This document shows positions 35,976 through 47,375 of a stretch of DNA of 64,000 nucleotides, one piece after another (within the stretch, counting starts at the first letter, position 1; every line of letters starts with the position of its first letter). The DNA comes from Gamsiella multidivaricata. Taxonomy: Eukaryota > Mortierellomycota > Mortierellomycetes > Mortierellales > Mortierellaceae. The translations under genes and the position numbers were made by a program. The stretch is taken from assembly GCF_025024155.1 (NCBI RefSeq), contig NW_026251781.1:62001-126000 (forward strand), given 5' to 3'. The notes below the pieces were generated by a model. That model was not told the origin of the DNA. It did not search any database and saw nothing but the letters and a program-made list of their open reading frames with translations.

Positions 35976-36618
35976 GGCGAAAGGTCTGCAGGCGTTGAAT
36001 CGGCGAGGTGAGGGAGGTTCGAGTGAAGAGGAAGACGTCGAGAAAAACACAAACACATAACGAATAACGAACGCTTCCTCCCATCGTTCATCAGCAGTCA
36101 CCAGGGACCTTATCACTCCTTCCCGCACCTCAATTGAAGGACTCTGGTTCTGACAATTGAGCCAAAGCTATACCCATTCGAGACCTGGTACCTTGCCTCT
36201 GATGATTCGCCCGAAAAATGCGGAGTAACCCCGCTGAACGGACACTCAATTATCGTTTAGCACTACTGGTCGTGCGGGGAACATCTGACGTAGGCTAGTG
36301 GTGCTAGTGAGTCATATAGTCTTCCTACGGGGCCACTTGGGACTCAAGGAGGATCACACGCGAAGCACCTTCGTAGGACCAAGTATACAAAGGAACCTCC
36401 GAGCATGGTTTGATACATAGCTGTGTACCAGGATAGAACTCTTGAAACGCTGTCGATACATCCGTCAGTTTATATTGCTTCAAATGCACGTGTACTATCG
36501 TCAATGCAGTCGTGCCAATGCCTTTTTGAATTTCTTTCTACTCTCTCATCCTCGAGCGAGCCGAATCAATGCCGCGTTTACGAAGAGAAAATAGATATGA
36601 AATAGATATGTTTTATTA
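35976..36618. other. Intergenic PurH promoter side
   Basis: 643 bp upstream of PurH and downstream of the next minus-strand gene. No coding sequence recognised. Short AAATAGATATG direct repeats lie at the right edge (about 36588-36610), beside the 3' UTR of the next gene. Confidence 0.5.
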
Positions 36619-37439
36619 CTATTTCTTGGTATCATTGTACTGGACTTGATCGATAATGTTCCAATAGTTCTGCATGTAAAAGTCGTGTGTTGAAATGGTC
36701 ATTTGGAACTCTGACTCGAGCGCTTTATCCTTGACATTTTTGAGCATATAGCGCTGTAAGTTCAAGAATAGGTGAGATAGATGAAAAGTTAGCGAGGGAA
36801 CTATCATAATTCCATACATAGCATGTCAAAACAAAAGGCTATATCATGACTTACTAATGGATAAAATAAAACACCCACAAATGACATACAGCAAAAGATC
36901 TTAGTCCAACTGCTTCTCATAAAGTTGGCGATCGGTGAGGCGGAATGGACGACGACACGGTTGTTGGTGATGGGATACGAAATCTCGATCGTGTAGTGGT
37001 AACCAACAGACCTTATCGCGTGCGTAATACCTCTAGTCAGAACCTCATAGTCCCAAATGACTTTCTATTAATACCAATAGTAAAAGAAGAAAAAAAAACG
37101 CGTATGAATGAGTAGCATGACAGTGCGATATAGGTTGATTTAGTGCTATATCTTTACCTTGTTCATGAGCAATTCCTTGAACGGATTCTCATCCTCGACA
37201 TGTCCCTCGATCACCTGGCGCAATGTTGGTTGGCTGCCAGTCTTGGGATCCGGTAAAGCTGTGATTGTGCCCGAGGAAGAGATATAAGGAGTGAGATCAA
37301 GGTCGATCTTGAAATCGTTCACCTTAGCCTTTTGCTTCACAGTCCTGCGTGTCCCGTCCGCATTTATTTCCTCCGAAGTTCGTTGTTCGACATGAGACCC
37401 TATTTTGGCACGCGAAGAAGCAGCAAGTTCAGTGTTCCG

Positions 37440-37486
<47 letters not shown>

Positions 37487-38723
37487 GAAGGATAGTGTCG
37501 CACGCTTACCAGAGATCAAAACGTGCATCAAGGGCCGGTCATTGTGCGCAACAAAAAATCGGTACAGCTGGTATGGGCCATCCAGTAATGGATCTCGCGT
37601 CTCGACTCCGCGTTGAGATCTTTCGAAAGATGCCTTAGAAACATCTTGACTACTCAGGAGGTCCGGTGCGTTTGGAATGCCTACCGGAGGGGCACTGGGA
37701 GGCAGCGGTGCAAAAGCTAGGGGGTTCACATCTACTCCTGGCACTGCAGATGATGATGGTACCGCAGATGGTGAGGACAAATCGGTAGCCCTGGACGTTG
37801 ATTCTGGTAAAGATGAAAATGGTTCTGGCGGAGCTGATGGCGGGGCAGAAGGATTAAATACTGGAGGGGGTGGAATAAATGGCTGTGCTCGACTCCTTCC
37901 CGACCCCGAGCTGAACTGCTTCTCGGATATAGAGAGGACTGAAGATTCAGGGGTATCTTCACTTGTAGTTCGTACGCCGGGTATGGGCGGTGGCGCTGGT
38001 ACTGATGGCGCTGACGGTACTGTTGGAGAACGGGGTATCGGTGGCGGCGCCTGGAATGATAACGTCGGGCCTGGAGGTCGAAATGAATGTGGAAACCCAA
38101 GGAACCCTTGAAATCCTCCTAGGGGGCCGAACCCACCTGGAGGACCAAATCCAGCAGATGGACCGAATCCGCCTGGAGGGGGACCAAATCTGGCAGATGT
38201 ACCGAACCCACCTGGAGGGGGACCAAATCCTCCAGGGCTACCGAACCCAACTGGAGGGGGACCAAATCCTCCAGGGCTACCGAACGTTGCAAATCCTCCT
38301 GGTACGCCCGGGGGCGGAAATGATGGAATCTGGCCATGTAAAGGTCCTAGAGGAAATGGGACTCCTGGTGGGAAAGGTGACGGACCTAATGGAGAGGTGC
38401 CCGAGCCCATTGATGACTGCGCCAAAGAAGGTGCCGAGGCTGTCGACGCAGCTGATCGTGCTGTTGCGGCAGAGGTCTCTCCTGCAGATCGATCGAACGA
38501 CGCCTGCGCATGGCCGTGCCGATGTGGGTGTGCATTGTGGGAATGGTGGTGTCGATGATGTCTGTGCCCGTGAAACGAATCGTGATGTTGGCCTACAAAA
38601 TGACTGCGATGGCTGCTGGAGCTGCTGCTGTCGCCTACAACACTAGCGACTGCGTGGACTCTTGGCACTCGAACAGGTCTGAGGGGTGAAGACTCGTCGT
38701 GTCCGTTAGCGTTGTCCTCATCG

Positions 38724-38755
<32 letters not shown>

Positions 38756-39085
38756 ATCGCTGTTCTGGATCGCATCATTGAAGTTGAAACGACGGTCTGC
38801 TGCAGTGTTGCCGGACTGACTGTACTGCAGTTGTTGGTGCTGCTGACTGGCAGTCGCTGCAATTGAGTCGTCTTCGATATGAGCGATGGCTTCCTCGTAC
38901 GACGGTGGTAGCGAATCCTCGAGGTCGTGGTTGTCTGGCTGCAGTCTGCTCTGGTCCTGGCTCATATGGGTGTTGTCTTGAATCGAATCAGATGAAGATG
39001 CAAAAGTGAGGTGGTCGAAGACAATGATTGGAGGAGACGTTGCTGCTCCCTGTTTGCCAAGCATTTTCTTTTCTGTTCTGGGCAC
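36619..39085 (-). CDS. PPxY-containing fungal protein of unknown function, probable membrane anchor
   Basis: Four exons: 39085-37510, 37399-37158, 37064-36855, 36753-36619 (720 residues). An alternative ATG lies at 39064. The N-terminal part is disordered: SLPPSYEEA is a PPxY motif that could bind WW domains of a Rsp5-type ubiquitin ligase, followed by an (SD)7 run, a His-rich stretch, imperfect GFGPPxGGFG repeats and proline-rich SAPP blocks. The C-terminal about 220 residues look folded: DGPYQLYRFFVAHNDRP, FKIDLDLTPYISSSGTI, VIWDYEVLTRGITHAIRS, YHYTIEISYPITNNRVVVHS, a hydrophobic segment IFCCMSFVGVLFYPL and ALESEFQMTISTHDFYMQNY. This block resembles an uncharacterised fungal family I have seen annotated as hypothetical. 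Role unknown; ubiquitin-dependent trafficking is a guess from the PPxY. Intron 1 carries a 39-nt homopolymer (T on the coding strand). Confidence 0.8.
37440..37478. repeat. A39 homopolymer in an intron
   Basis: Thirty-nine A residues on the + strand, lying as T39 in intron 1 of the minus-strand gene at 36619-39085, between the donor at 37509 and the acceptor at 37400. Length is likely variable between strains and may include assembly error. Confidence 0.9.
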
Positions 39086-39525
39086 ACTCTCTCTCCAACA
39101 CTAACTGCCGCTAAAACCTTAAATCAGGCATGGTCTGCACATACTGCTGTCGTAGGATGCCATAATGCCAGTGGCACTGCTCAATGGCTTGACGATACAA
39201 CTGCATGCATTTGACACTCGCACACCGCCATGCTGGGTCACATCCGATCATCCTTGGTCCTTGGTATCAATGCGCACAATAGGTACCTGCCTACGAGGAT
39301 CATACCCGGATGCCGCTCAGCCCAGCATCACCTGCTTCGCCTTCTTTCTACGCGTGTGATGTCATTGGCTGCCCGAACAACAGGTCGGGTGTCTCGCACA
39401 AGCGCCCCCAACGAAAAACCAACCGCCACCAACGATCTTCCATCGTCGGTTCCCTTTGTAGTCTTTCAAAAACACCACCATCCTTCAAAAATGTCTTGAG
39501 GAAGATTGGGGGCTCCTTGCTTCCT

Positions 39526-39557
<32 letters not shown>

Positions 39558-39629
39558 GTTAGACAACCCATCTAAATAACATAGACACATAACAGCCGCC
39601 AGATCAAGAATTCAATCAATACACCCACA
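39086..39629. other. Divergent intergenic region with (TTTC)n
   Basis: 544 bp between divergent starts, so it holds both promoters. A (TTTC)7 microsatellite lies at about 39526-39554, about 75 bp before the ATG at 39630. No gene seen. Confidence 0.55.
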
Positions 39630-40435
39630 ATGCAACTGTACCAACTTGGAATCGTAGGTGTCGTTCTGCTGGGATTTCTGGCGTCCAGCCTTTTCACGAT
39701 CTCCAAGAAACTATCCTCTCTACGAGAACCGCTTGCGGTATGGAACACGGTGCACAGCCTAGATGTATTGCCGCTCCGAATGCGTAGCTGGATATATTCT
39801 CTTCTAGTCGGGATTGCGAATCCGTATTCACGATCAATCAACGTTCGAATCACAGAGGTTCAAAAAGGAATAGTTTGTGGTATCATGAAGGTAGATAGTT
39901 AACAAGAAAATAATGGGCAGCAGCGAGCTTGGCACACGCGTGAGATCTAGGATCGCGTCGGCCCTACTAATGCTATGCCCTTGTCTTTCTTTCTTGTCAT
40001 AGGAAACAAGAAGTACGTCGAATCGATTCAAGTGCGTCCATGCTGGAGCGCTAGTCACTTTCGGAGAAACTATCGGCGGCCTTGCACTATTCACCCATCT
40101 CGGAAAGAAAGATCGAGCCATTTTGACAAACATCAATGTCGAGGTATGTCCAAGCAAAAAAAAAAAAAAAAAAAAAAAAACACCATCTCTATTGCTATGA
40201 TAAACATCGGTTTGTATCATTTACTGCAAGTGGGCGCTTTAACCAAAGCCATCGCTGCTATGGTTCTTAGTATATAAAAGCTGTAAGAGGACTTTTAACA
40301 GCGAGTTCAGTTGTACCAGCTTTCACAGACACCACGACCGATAAAATCATTACTGAAGTCATCATCAAAAACGCGGCATTCGACACAGTGGCAAAACTCA
40401 CGTTGACATGGAAAACAGATCTCAAGGGCGAATAA
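39630..40435 (+). CDS. Hotdog-fold thioesterase-like protein (DUF4442 type)
   Basis: Three exons: 39630-39890, 40003-40143, 40271-40435 (188 residues), all phase 0. An N-terminal hydrophobic segment (LGIVGVVLLGFLASSLF) suggests a membrane anchor or targeting signal. The domain then has INVRITEVQKGIVCGIMK, FKCVHAGALVTFGETIGGLAL, NINVEYIKAVRGLLTASSVV and ITEVIIKNAAFDTVAKLTLTW. The N/C..HA.AL...(G/A)E..GG pattern on the central helix and the YxKxxRG strand fit DUF4442/PaaI-like hotdog thioesterases. Likely substrates are acyl-CoAs, but no specific one can be named. Intron 2 has an A25 tract. It converges on COQ7 with only 125 bp between stops. Confidence 0.72.
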
Positions 40436-40560
40436 TAGCAAGAGCAATGACCCGGATATATGCTGCCTTCTTCTCACAACGCAACAGAGTTCTTATGTCC
40501 TTATTGTTGTATATGATGCTTGCTTTTATTTTGTGATGGTTTCCCAATGCTTAATACCTT

Positions 40561-41698
40561 CTATACTTTGCTCGAGATCCAGATCGCTGCCTTGCATCCC
40601 TGCTTGATAGCGTTGCTGAGGAGTTCGTGTTGTGGTGCCTACATTTTAAATAGTAAATCAGCAAAAATGAAGTCTTTCCATCATTATTCTCTTGGCGGGC
40701 GTCCAAGATATTAGGGTGGCCATCTGGTTCACATACCTTTTGAGCGTCATGCTCCAGGGCCGTCTCCAAATGCTCCAGCTCATCATCGCGGAATTGCTGT
40801 ACCACCTACGATCGAAAATAAAATGTAAAGGCCGGTAATCAATACACGAACTGAAAGAAAGCTGTCCAAGACAAAGGTACAGTTGAATTCCTCGTCCACA
40901 TACCTTGCGTAATTCTGCAATATCTGGGTGATCAATCTTGAGCAGCTCCCTCAGTTGACTATCCATTAAAAATAACAATATGAGACATTAGGTTACAAAG
41001 CGTCCTGAGATTGTACAGCATATCCACCATGACCTCATTTGAACAGCAGGGCGTTCACGTACTCGTTGTAATGTCCACCGATCACGGTCTCAACTGCTTC
41101 GGTGCAGGCCATGGCTGCCTCCTTGCCCATTAATGCGGTGCCTGCGCCGAGTGCGAACCCAGCCAACTCCCAGATGGGTCTCAAGGCTGTAGGTCGCACG
41201 CGATATTGACTGACGATACCATCGAACACCCTCAGATGGTGCTTCTCCTGGTCCCACATATGCTATTTAAAAGAGAAAAAATAAAATAAAATGGCGGCGA
41301 TAAGAGTTCTGAGCTCAATTACTTCGGAGGACGATGGTAATAGGCCATGACTTGTTTACCTGAAGCAATGGGCCGACCTTCTTATCAGATCCCAGAACAG
41401 CATATTGGCCACGATAGATCCAATTGGCGCCCAGTTCTCCTGCCTGGTCGACACGGATCATCTCCTCGAGTAGTGCACGCTGTTCTTTGGAGAGGCGAAG
41501 TGGAGGCACCTCTGATGTATCTGAGGAGGTAGAAGAGCTTTGTGTGGCTGTATCACTGTTATTGTTCAAGGACGAAGCAGGAATAGCCTGTCGCGAGGAC
41601 ACTGCTGTGCTAAAAGCACGAGTTGGTGTGCTATGCCTTGACAACAGCGTGAGCGCTGCCTTTGAGGGTCGAAGGGCGGTCCGAAGAGTAGGAGACAT
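40561..41698 (-). CDS. COQ7: Demethoxyubiquinone hydroxylase COQ7
   Basis: Five exons: 41698-41360, 41262-41063, 40958-40904, 40805-40737, 40638-40561 (246 residues). The N-terminus ([20 protein letters not shown]) is basic and amphipathic, a mitochondrial presequence. Diiron carboxylate motifs are present: [31 protein letters not shown] (ExxH), HYNDQLREL and [16 protein letters not shown] with the second ExxH. The exon 2/3 junction (GA|T) restores HYNDQL, which fixes the splice sites (donor GTACGT at 41062). COQ7 hydroxylates demethoxyubiquinone in coenzyme Q synthesis, with NADH as electron source, at the matrix face of the inner membrane as part of the CoQ synthome. No odd residues seen. 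Confidence 0.96.
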
Positions 41699-42533
41699 AG
41701 TGGGTATGTAGGACAGTTGCGGTGAAGGGTGTTCAGTTCAGGAATGAGAGAGCTGAGGAATGTAAGAAAAGGTTTAAGGCGTGTCAAAGGTGCGGGTGTT
41801 GTTCCCGTTTCGGGCCAAAGTCAGTAATTCTGAGGCGTGACTTTACTTGGAGGCATCCACATAAATAATTTCTTAGTGTGCAGCGCTGCTTGGTTCCTCC
41901 TCTTGCAAACGTACTGGATTCTTGTAAGAACTCAAATCTTGTCTGAAGGAAGAACATTGGAGCTTGACAAGTGATCTGAGCCATACATCCATCGACCGGG
42001 CGCATTCGATCGATCCATCGGTCAACCAATCCACCGCAGTACCCATCCATCCATACTGGACGATCAATTGCTCTCGATACTCACTGTCATCAAACACCAC
42101 GGATATATCGCACGTTCAGGGGCGGTGCGGCAACCAGATCACAGATGGAGAGCCATCATTCCAGATTCAACACAGAGACAACTAGACCCTTGAGCCGTAT
42201 ATACCGTTGACTCTGCGGATCAGGGAACAGCAAGCGCGAATCCTTAGAGACAGTGTTCAGCAATACCGTTCCTATGATCGTCGACTGCGATCGTCAGCCA
42301 GGAGACCTGTACGAAATCTTCAACACCTCCTTACAATCACTGGGATGCCGTAGTCAAGAGTGGCAAAGTCAACCTGCCGGAGTCGCCCTATCCTTACGCA
42401 TTGAACTCGCCGTAGTCGTGTCGGACAACCAGGATTGGACAGGACCTTTTTTCTCAACCACACTGCGAGGTCATATCCGGATAAAACGGCTGACAATTGC
42501 TTTTGTTTCTCTTTATTCTTTTTCCTCAGAACC
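41699..42533. other. Divergent intergenic region COQ7/P2
   Basis: 835 bp holding both promoters. A block of ATCGATC/CATCCATC-type short repeats lies at about 41985-42055. A minus-strand frame there (about 42100-41873) looks somewhat protein-like but has no start context or recognised domain, so I do not call it. Confidence 0.5.
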
Positions 42534-43007
42534 ATGAAGTATCTCGCTGCCTACCTTTTGCTTACCATCGGTGGTAACGCTACCCCCTCCGCCAAGGACA
42601 TCACCGCCCTCCTTGCCACCGTCGGTATTGAGGCCGAGTCTGCCCGCATTGAGTCCTTGATTGCCCAGCTCGCTGGCAAGGACATCAACGAGGTAAGAAT
42701 CCAGTTTTTTATTTTTTTATTTTTTTATTCTTTTGCTGCTATACCTCTGCACCAAGAGCTATGGATAATGGTCAGACCCGCTCAAGGCACAATTTTATTA
42801 ATTTCGTCCGTATTGATTTTCGTTCACCTATAGCTCATTGCTGAGGGTACCTCCAAGCTCGCTTCCGTCCCCTCTGGCGGTGCCGCTGCCGCTGCCCCCG
42901 CCGCTGGTGGCGCTGGCGCTGCTGGCGCTGAGGAGAAGAAGGTGGAGAAGAAGGAGGAGCCCAAGGAGGAGTCTGATGACGATATGGGATTCGGTCTCTT
43001 CGATTAA
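42534..43007 (+). CDS. RPP2: 60S acidic ribosomal stalk protein P2
   Basis: Two exons: 42534-42692 and 42834-43007 (110 residues), phase 0. [33 protein letters not shown] and [20 protein letters not shown] are the P2 dimerisation domain. An Ala/Gly hinge follows ([17 protein letters not shown]), then a charged [19 protein letters not shown] end, the conserved C-terminal peptide that recruits translation GTPases. P1/P2 heterodimers form the lateral stalk of the large subunit through P0. P2 rather than P1 is indicated by the MKYLAAYLL start. A T-rich CTTTATTC tract directly precedes the ATG. The assignment is very secure. Confidence 0.97.
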
Positions 43008-43320
43008 ATACTTCAATCGATTCTCCCTCTCAACGCCAACCCTTGATCTTTCCAATAAAAACAGCTTGATCATGACGTTTTTCTCTCTCCCAAGGTTGAC
43101 TTTTCGGACTGGAATCGTACATTGTGTGAACGTCGTATAGGACATTGTAAAATATTGACTGCGGTTCTTTTAATATCAAGATCAAACGGGAAAGCTTCAA
43201 GACAAAGCCAGCCCTTGCTATACACACTCAAATCAACTGCTGGGTGTGCAGCGCGCCTCAATTTGAGTACTCCTAAGCCAGTATGTGCGCTGATTGTGCC
43301 TCTGCTGCTTTTTTACAAGC

Positions 43321-43431
43321 AGTTAGTGCTCTTTGTCAAGAGGTCCGTGCTGCTTCCACAAAAGGTTTGTGCTGTTTCTCAACAGGTTTGTGCTGGTTCA
43401 CCAACAGGTTCGTGCTGCTGGTTCACCAAAC
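43321..43431. repeat. Degenerate ~22-bp tandem repeat
   Basis: Five imperfect units beginning at about 43321, 43341, 43363, 43384 and 43406, of 20, 22, 21, 22 and 26 bp. The shared core is AGGT(T/C)(T/C)GTGCTG followed by a TTC-rich part and CAAC or CAAA. The last two units are nearly identical. They lie about 310 bp downstream of the P2 stop. Function unknown. Confidence 0.75.
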
Positions 43432-43656
43432 CTGTTTTGCATGCAGCTCATGCCTGTTTTCCTCCAACACGTGCTGAAAAAGCACCTTTTTTTTTCAGCT
43501 CAGAGACTAACTGCCTTCCTTCAAGTACATTTGATTTGAGGGGGTATATGGAAATTAGTTGGCTGCCTTCAATTGACTGCCTTCAGTTGGCATGTCATAT
43601 TGTATGTAGTTGGCTTTAATTGGCATCAACTAAAATCAATACATCCATCTGGTGCC

Positions 43657-43687
43657 CCGACATTTTGGCATTCGATAAAAATGTCGG
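43657..43687. other. Short hairpin followed by a T-tract
   Basis: CCGACATTTT (43657-43666) pairs with AAAATGTCGG (43678-43687) around an 11-nt loop. A T12 run follows about 20 bp later. It could be a terminator or part of a small RNA gene, but I see no A/B boxes or known snRNA core, so this is only a structural note. Confidence 0.4.
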
Positions 43688-45540
43688 CGGCAAATTTGAA
43701 CACGTTTTTTTTTTTTTAATCCTATCTCATTATGCGTTGTAATCTCCACAAGTAAGTCCCCTAAAACATTCACTTTTTGTAACCCATACTCTGGCAAAGC
43801 GTATATCTCGACCTTGCGGCGGTCTTTTTATTCGGGCGCGAATAAAAAAAATGCGTTCAGAGTTCAATTGCTGTTTTCTGTGGACGTGCTCAATTGAAAT
43901 TGGAGAAACGTGATGATGGGATAGTTCATCACATTCTGTGGGCATACGTGGATGTATAATGATAAAGGGGTGCGTATATAGAATTTGATCTGCAGACATT
44001 CTTTCGGCGAGAACAAAAGGGCCATTTAACCCTACGAACTTACTCAAAGGAAACACTTAATGACTGAGACGCATTCGGGAGAAGCATTCTGCGATTAGAA
44101 AGGAACGCGCAATACTTTCCAAGCATCCAACGTACGTGGAGAACCGAGAATAATGCCTAGCGTCAGCTTTGTTCGTGGAATTCCACGGCCCCATTAGTTA
44201 TCAAAGATGAGCGGCACTCGAGTATTAAAGACATTAAACAAACGGAGGATTGTGAATGCTACCCGTCACTGAATGGATCCTGATTTGTCCTTCAAAGACA
44301 CCTTTCTAAATGTGCCTCGTCTGTCGCGCGTTGCTCATGAGAATTGTACGACCAATGACGGCACTAACCACGAAGAAGAAATACACAGATAAAGGATTTT
44401 GTAGAATGTATGGCAACCATGAGAAAAAAAGAGCCTTGCATTGTTATATTCTTTGCTGTGCGCCATACAACCGACCCCCCCCCCCTCCCCCTTGCTCCTA
44501 GCATTATTTGTTAATGTAACCATTCTGAGGATGCAAGGCTGGGCCACCTTGCTGTGATTTATAATCACCTCAAGTGCTCCTAGTCTATCTTCCCTTTGCA
44601 CACGTGGAACGATTGTAGTTATTGAGAATCGCAATGGCACTGCAGCAGCCTCTGGTCAAACAAATAATCATTAGAGAGAGCGAAAACTTTGGCACGCGAA
44701 CGTACCCACGTACAGGAAACTGTTGACCCAGCTGTCTGTATATTAAACCCCTCGGAGCGCCCCTCATGCTGCCTGAAGTAAATTAATACAGTTTTCGCAG
44801 TATTTTTGGCTGACAAGAAGATGTACGTGAAGTCGAGGGTGTTTTGAACGCAATATGAAGCACGCCATTCTCATCAAAATTGATTCCATTGCCATTGTTC
44901 TCATCTCTGATTGAGTTATGACGACTGAATTAAGTCGTAGTATTTAATACAGCCTTGTGTAACCACACCCACACTCTGTTTTCTGCAGCAGACCAAACAT
45001 GGAAAACCTTAAAATACAACATCCAACGAGCAGATGGGAATACTCCTGGAGGAGTGGATCAGAAGCGCTCTTGATCGTATTCATTTTAAAGCAGTGGTGA
45101 GAACAATGAAGAGTAAAAGAGGATATGAGTTCGACGATAGTTATGGGCAATAAGAAGAAGGAGCACGGAGCGTGAAGAGTCCGTACATTGAGTCGAACTC
45201 AAGAGAACTGCTTCTCCGCATGACTTGGACGCAGGTGGGCAAAACTCCTTACAAGGAATGCTGCATCCGCACGTTGATTTGTTGTTTGTCGTTGCAATAT
45301 GGTGTCAGCAGTGGAGGAAGTGGGACCTGATGATTAACGTGGGGATGTTGGGGGTATACCTCGTTATCACCTGTCTCAGGGCTAGTGTGCCTGCCTATCT
45401 CTCTGGGCAACGTGTGCTGACTATATATGTATTCAGACAACCTGCCAAGGAGTACGTGTACGGATCCGATCGGAGGGAATAATTGTAGCGGCAGTTGGAA
45501 TTGGAGGGGAGGGACAAACCTGCAGGGAGAACGATGAGGT

Positions 45541-46155
45541 CCAAACACAGTTTGGCTTGACCCAAACACAGTTTGACACAGAACGCTCAGCAGGGTGCAC
45601 GTCGTGTCCAAACAAACAAAATAACAACCATCAAAAAAAATATCCCTCATTGCTCTGCTGTACTTGCTTATGTCTTTTTGTCCGACAGAACGAACAGAGA
45701 GAATAAGTCAGATAGGGTACTGAAGCAATCAAAAAGTCACCCTGATCATCTTTATTTCAATTTGTAACATGCTTTCTTGTCGCTGGCCGAGAAAAAAAGG
45801 AAAAGGCGAGTCTGCTGCATGCATGGTCGCGGTGTTCGGAAGGGCAAAAAATAGACAGGGAACTAACACGTTTATTTTCAGGAGGGCGTGTCAGGAAAGT
45901 AGTGTCGGAAAAGTAGACTATCGTTCACTCTATCGATCTAACCAAAGGCTATTCCACTGCAACGAAAACGGAGCTCAGGAAGCATATTAGGATGCGAATC
46001 TTTTAGAACAATAGTTGATATTTCTTTTAGGCACCCTGTCAAGTCCTAAGCGCGTGCAGATGATGGGCGGTTATAACAAGCGAATGAGGACGATAAACGG
46101 GAAGCAGGCGATGGGCGAGATGGCGAGGACATGCAAGGTCAAACTGTGTTTTGAC
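45541..46155. repeat. AAACACAGTTTGAC inverted copies, possible MITE
   Basis: CCAAACACAGTTTGG (45541-45555, itself a 6-3-6 palindrome) and CCAAACACAGTTTGAC (about 45562-45577) are tandem direct copies. The complement GTCAAACTGTGTTTTGAC lies at 46138-46155. The 14-bp AAACACAGTTTGAC is thus inverted across about 600 bp. No further terminal similarity and no clear target duplication were found, so transposon status is uncertain. Confidence 0.35.
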
Positions 46156-47102
46156 GCGCTCTCAACCCGTTGGATTCTCACCAATCCTTTTTATCCCTTT
46201 GAACCGGTTTCTTTATTGCAGCAGTCTAGCCATGTGTTCTCTCCTTTGAAGATAATAGATTGCCAATCCAATCCGTGGAAAACTTTAAAGCAGGTCGCGG
46301 CAGCCAATCCCCACCTAGCCCTAAGTTATTACTCTGTACATGTATTCAGAGCTGTCGGACGTAAAAGAAGGAAGCATGAGTGGTTAGCAAAGAATAAAAT
46401 ACATAATGCAAAGCAACTGGATCCATCGGTATTCATGCGAAGTACTGTAGGCAGTCTCCATTTGAACTGAAATGAATAGGTCTTCTGTATCGAGACTAAA
46501 GAATGCGCTTAGTGGAGCGCAGTAAAAGTTCCCTCGGTTCCTTTTCTGTCTCCTCTGCAGCCCTGCCTTTGCTTGAATCGCAGTTATGTACCCCCTTGCG
46601 GCGGACAAACCTGCAAACAGACAAACAAATCGACAAAGATTCAATCAGTATCGTGTCATCGAAACCCATTGCTCGCCAATAGAGTCTCGATCCATATCCT
46701 CTGCTGTTGTTGTCCATCCTCCCCCTTTCCCTTTCTTGGCCACAAAGCCTGTCGCAGGCACGCGAAAGCTAAAAGTATCTTTCTCGCACTCACTCCTCGC
46801 TCTGTGAAAAAGTACAAAAAGTCTCGGGTTAGATGAAGCCCTCGCACCTCTCTCTCTTTCTTTTTTTTTTCACACCTTTTTATTTGACACCGTCTACTCT
46901 TCTCCTCCTTCTCGCCTCGGTTCCATAATTCCGGACTAATACTACCTTACCCAAGTGTACTTAGTATCCATTACTCCTAATACACGCTTCACTCTTATAT
47001 TCTATACCCATCAGCATTCTTCATTACCCCCTCAGCGACACTGTAATATACCCATTCCTGCACTCATTACCCGCCCCACAGCATTATCGCCAATACACAA
47101 AC

Positions 47103-47336
47103 ATGGACAGCTACCCTAACCCATACGCGGCCTTGATTGCCACGTTCAACCAGGTCTCGCCCCTGGAGGGTAAAGACGACTTGGACGATCCCCAACATCT
47201 CCCTGATGACGATCTCTTGCTCTGGGCCAATGCTCAGTTCACATATGATATTCCACCAGGCGTGGGTATCTATGAGGATGAAATGGGTGTTAAACTGGCC
47301 ATGAGTCAACAGCAGTTCCAGCAAACTCAGCAACAG

Positions 47337-47375
<39 letters not shown>

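Larger units (their letters stand above)
43008..47102. other. Gene-free 4.1-kb stretch with small repeats
   Basis: No gene can be supported. It holds a degenerate tandem repeat (43321-43431), a short hairpin followed by a T-tract (43657-43687, T12 near 43707), and three copies of an AAACACAGTTTG motif, two direct at 45541-45577 and one inverted at 46141-46154. The longest open frame (43122-43619) runs through the tandem repeat and shows no domain. The right end (46850-47100) is a CT-rich leader and promoter of the bZIP gene. Confidence 0.5.

Noticed and set aside
41873..42100. A minus-strand 75-codon frame with partly protein-like sequence (VFDDSEYREQLIVQYGWM).
   Set aside because: It lies in CATC/GATC-type simple repeats between COQ7 and P2, with no upstream exon, domain or stop context.
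43122..43619. A 165-codon frame after the P2 gene.
   Set aside because: It translates the 22-bp tandem repeat into Cys/Val-rich sequence and has no recognisable fold; repeat origin explains the openness.
43657..43720. Hairpin plus T-tract as a Pol III or snRNA gene.
   Set aside because: No A/B boxes, TATA or conserved snRNA core upstream; kept only as a structural note.
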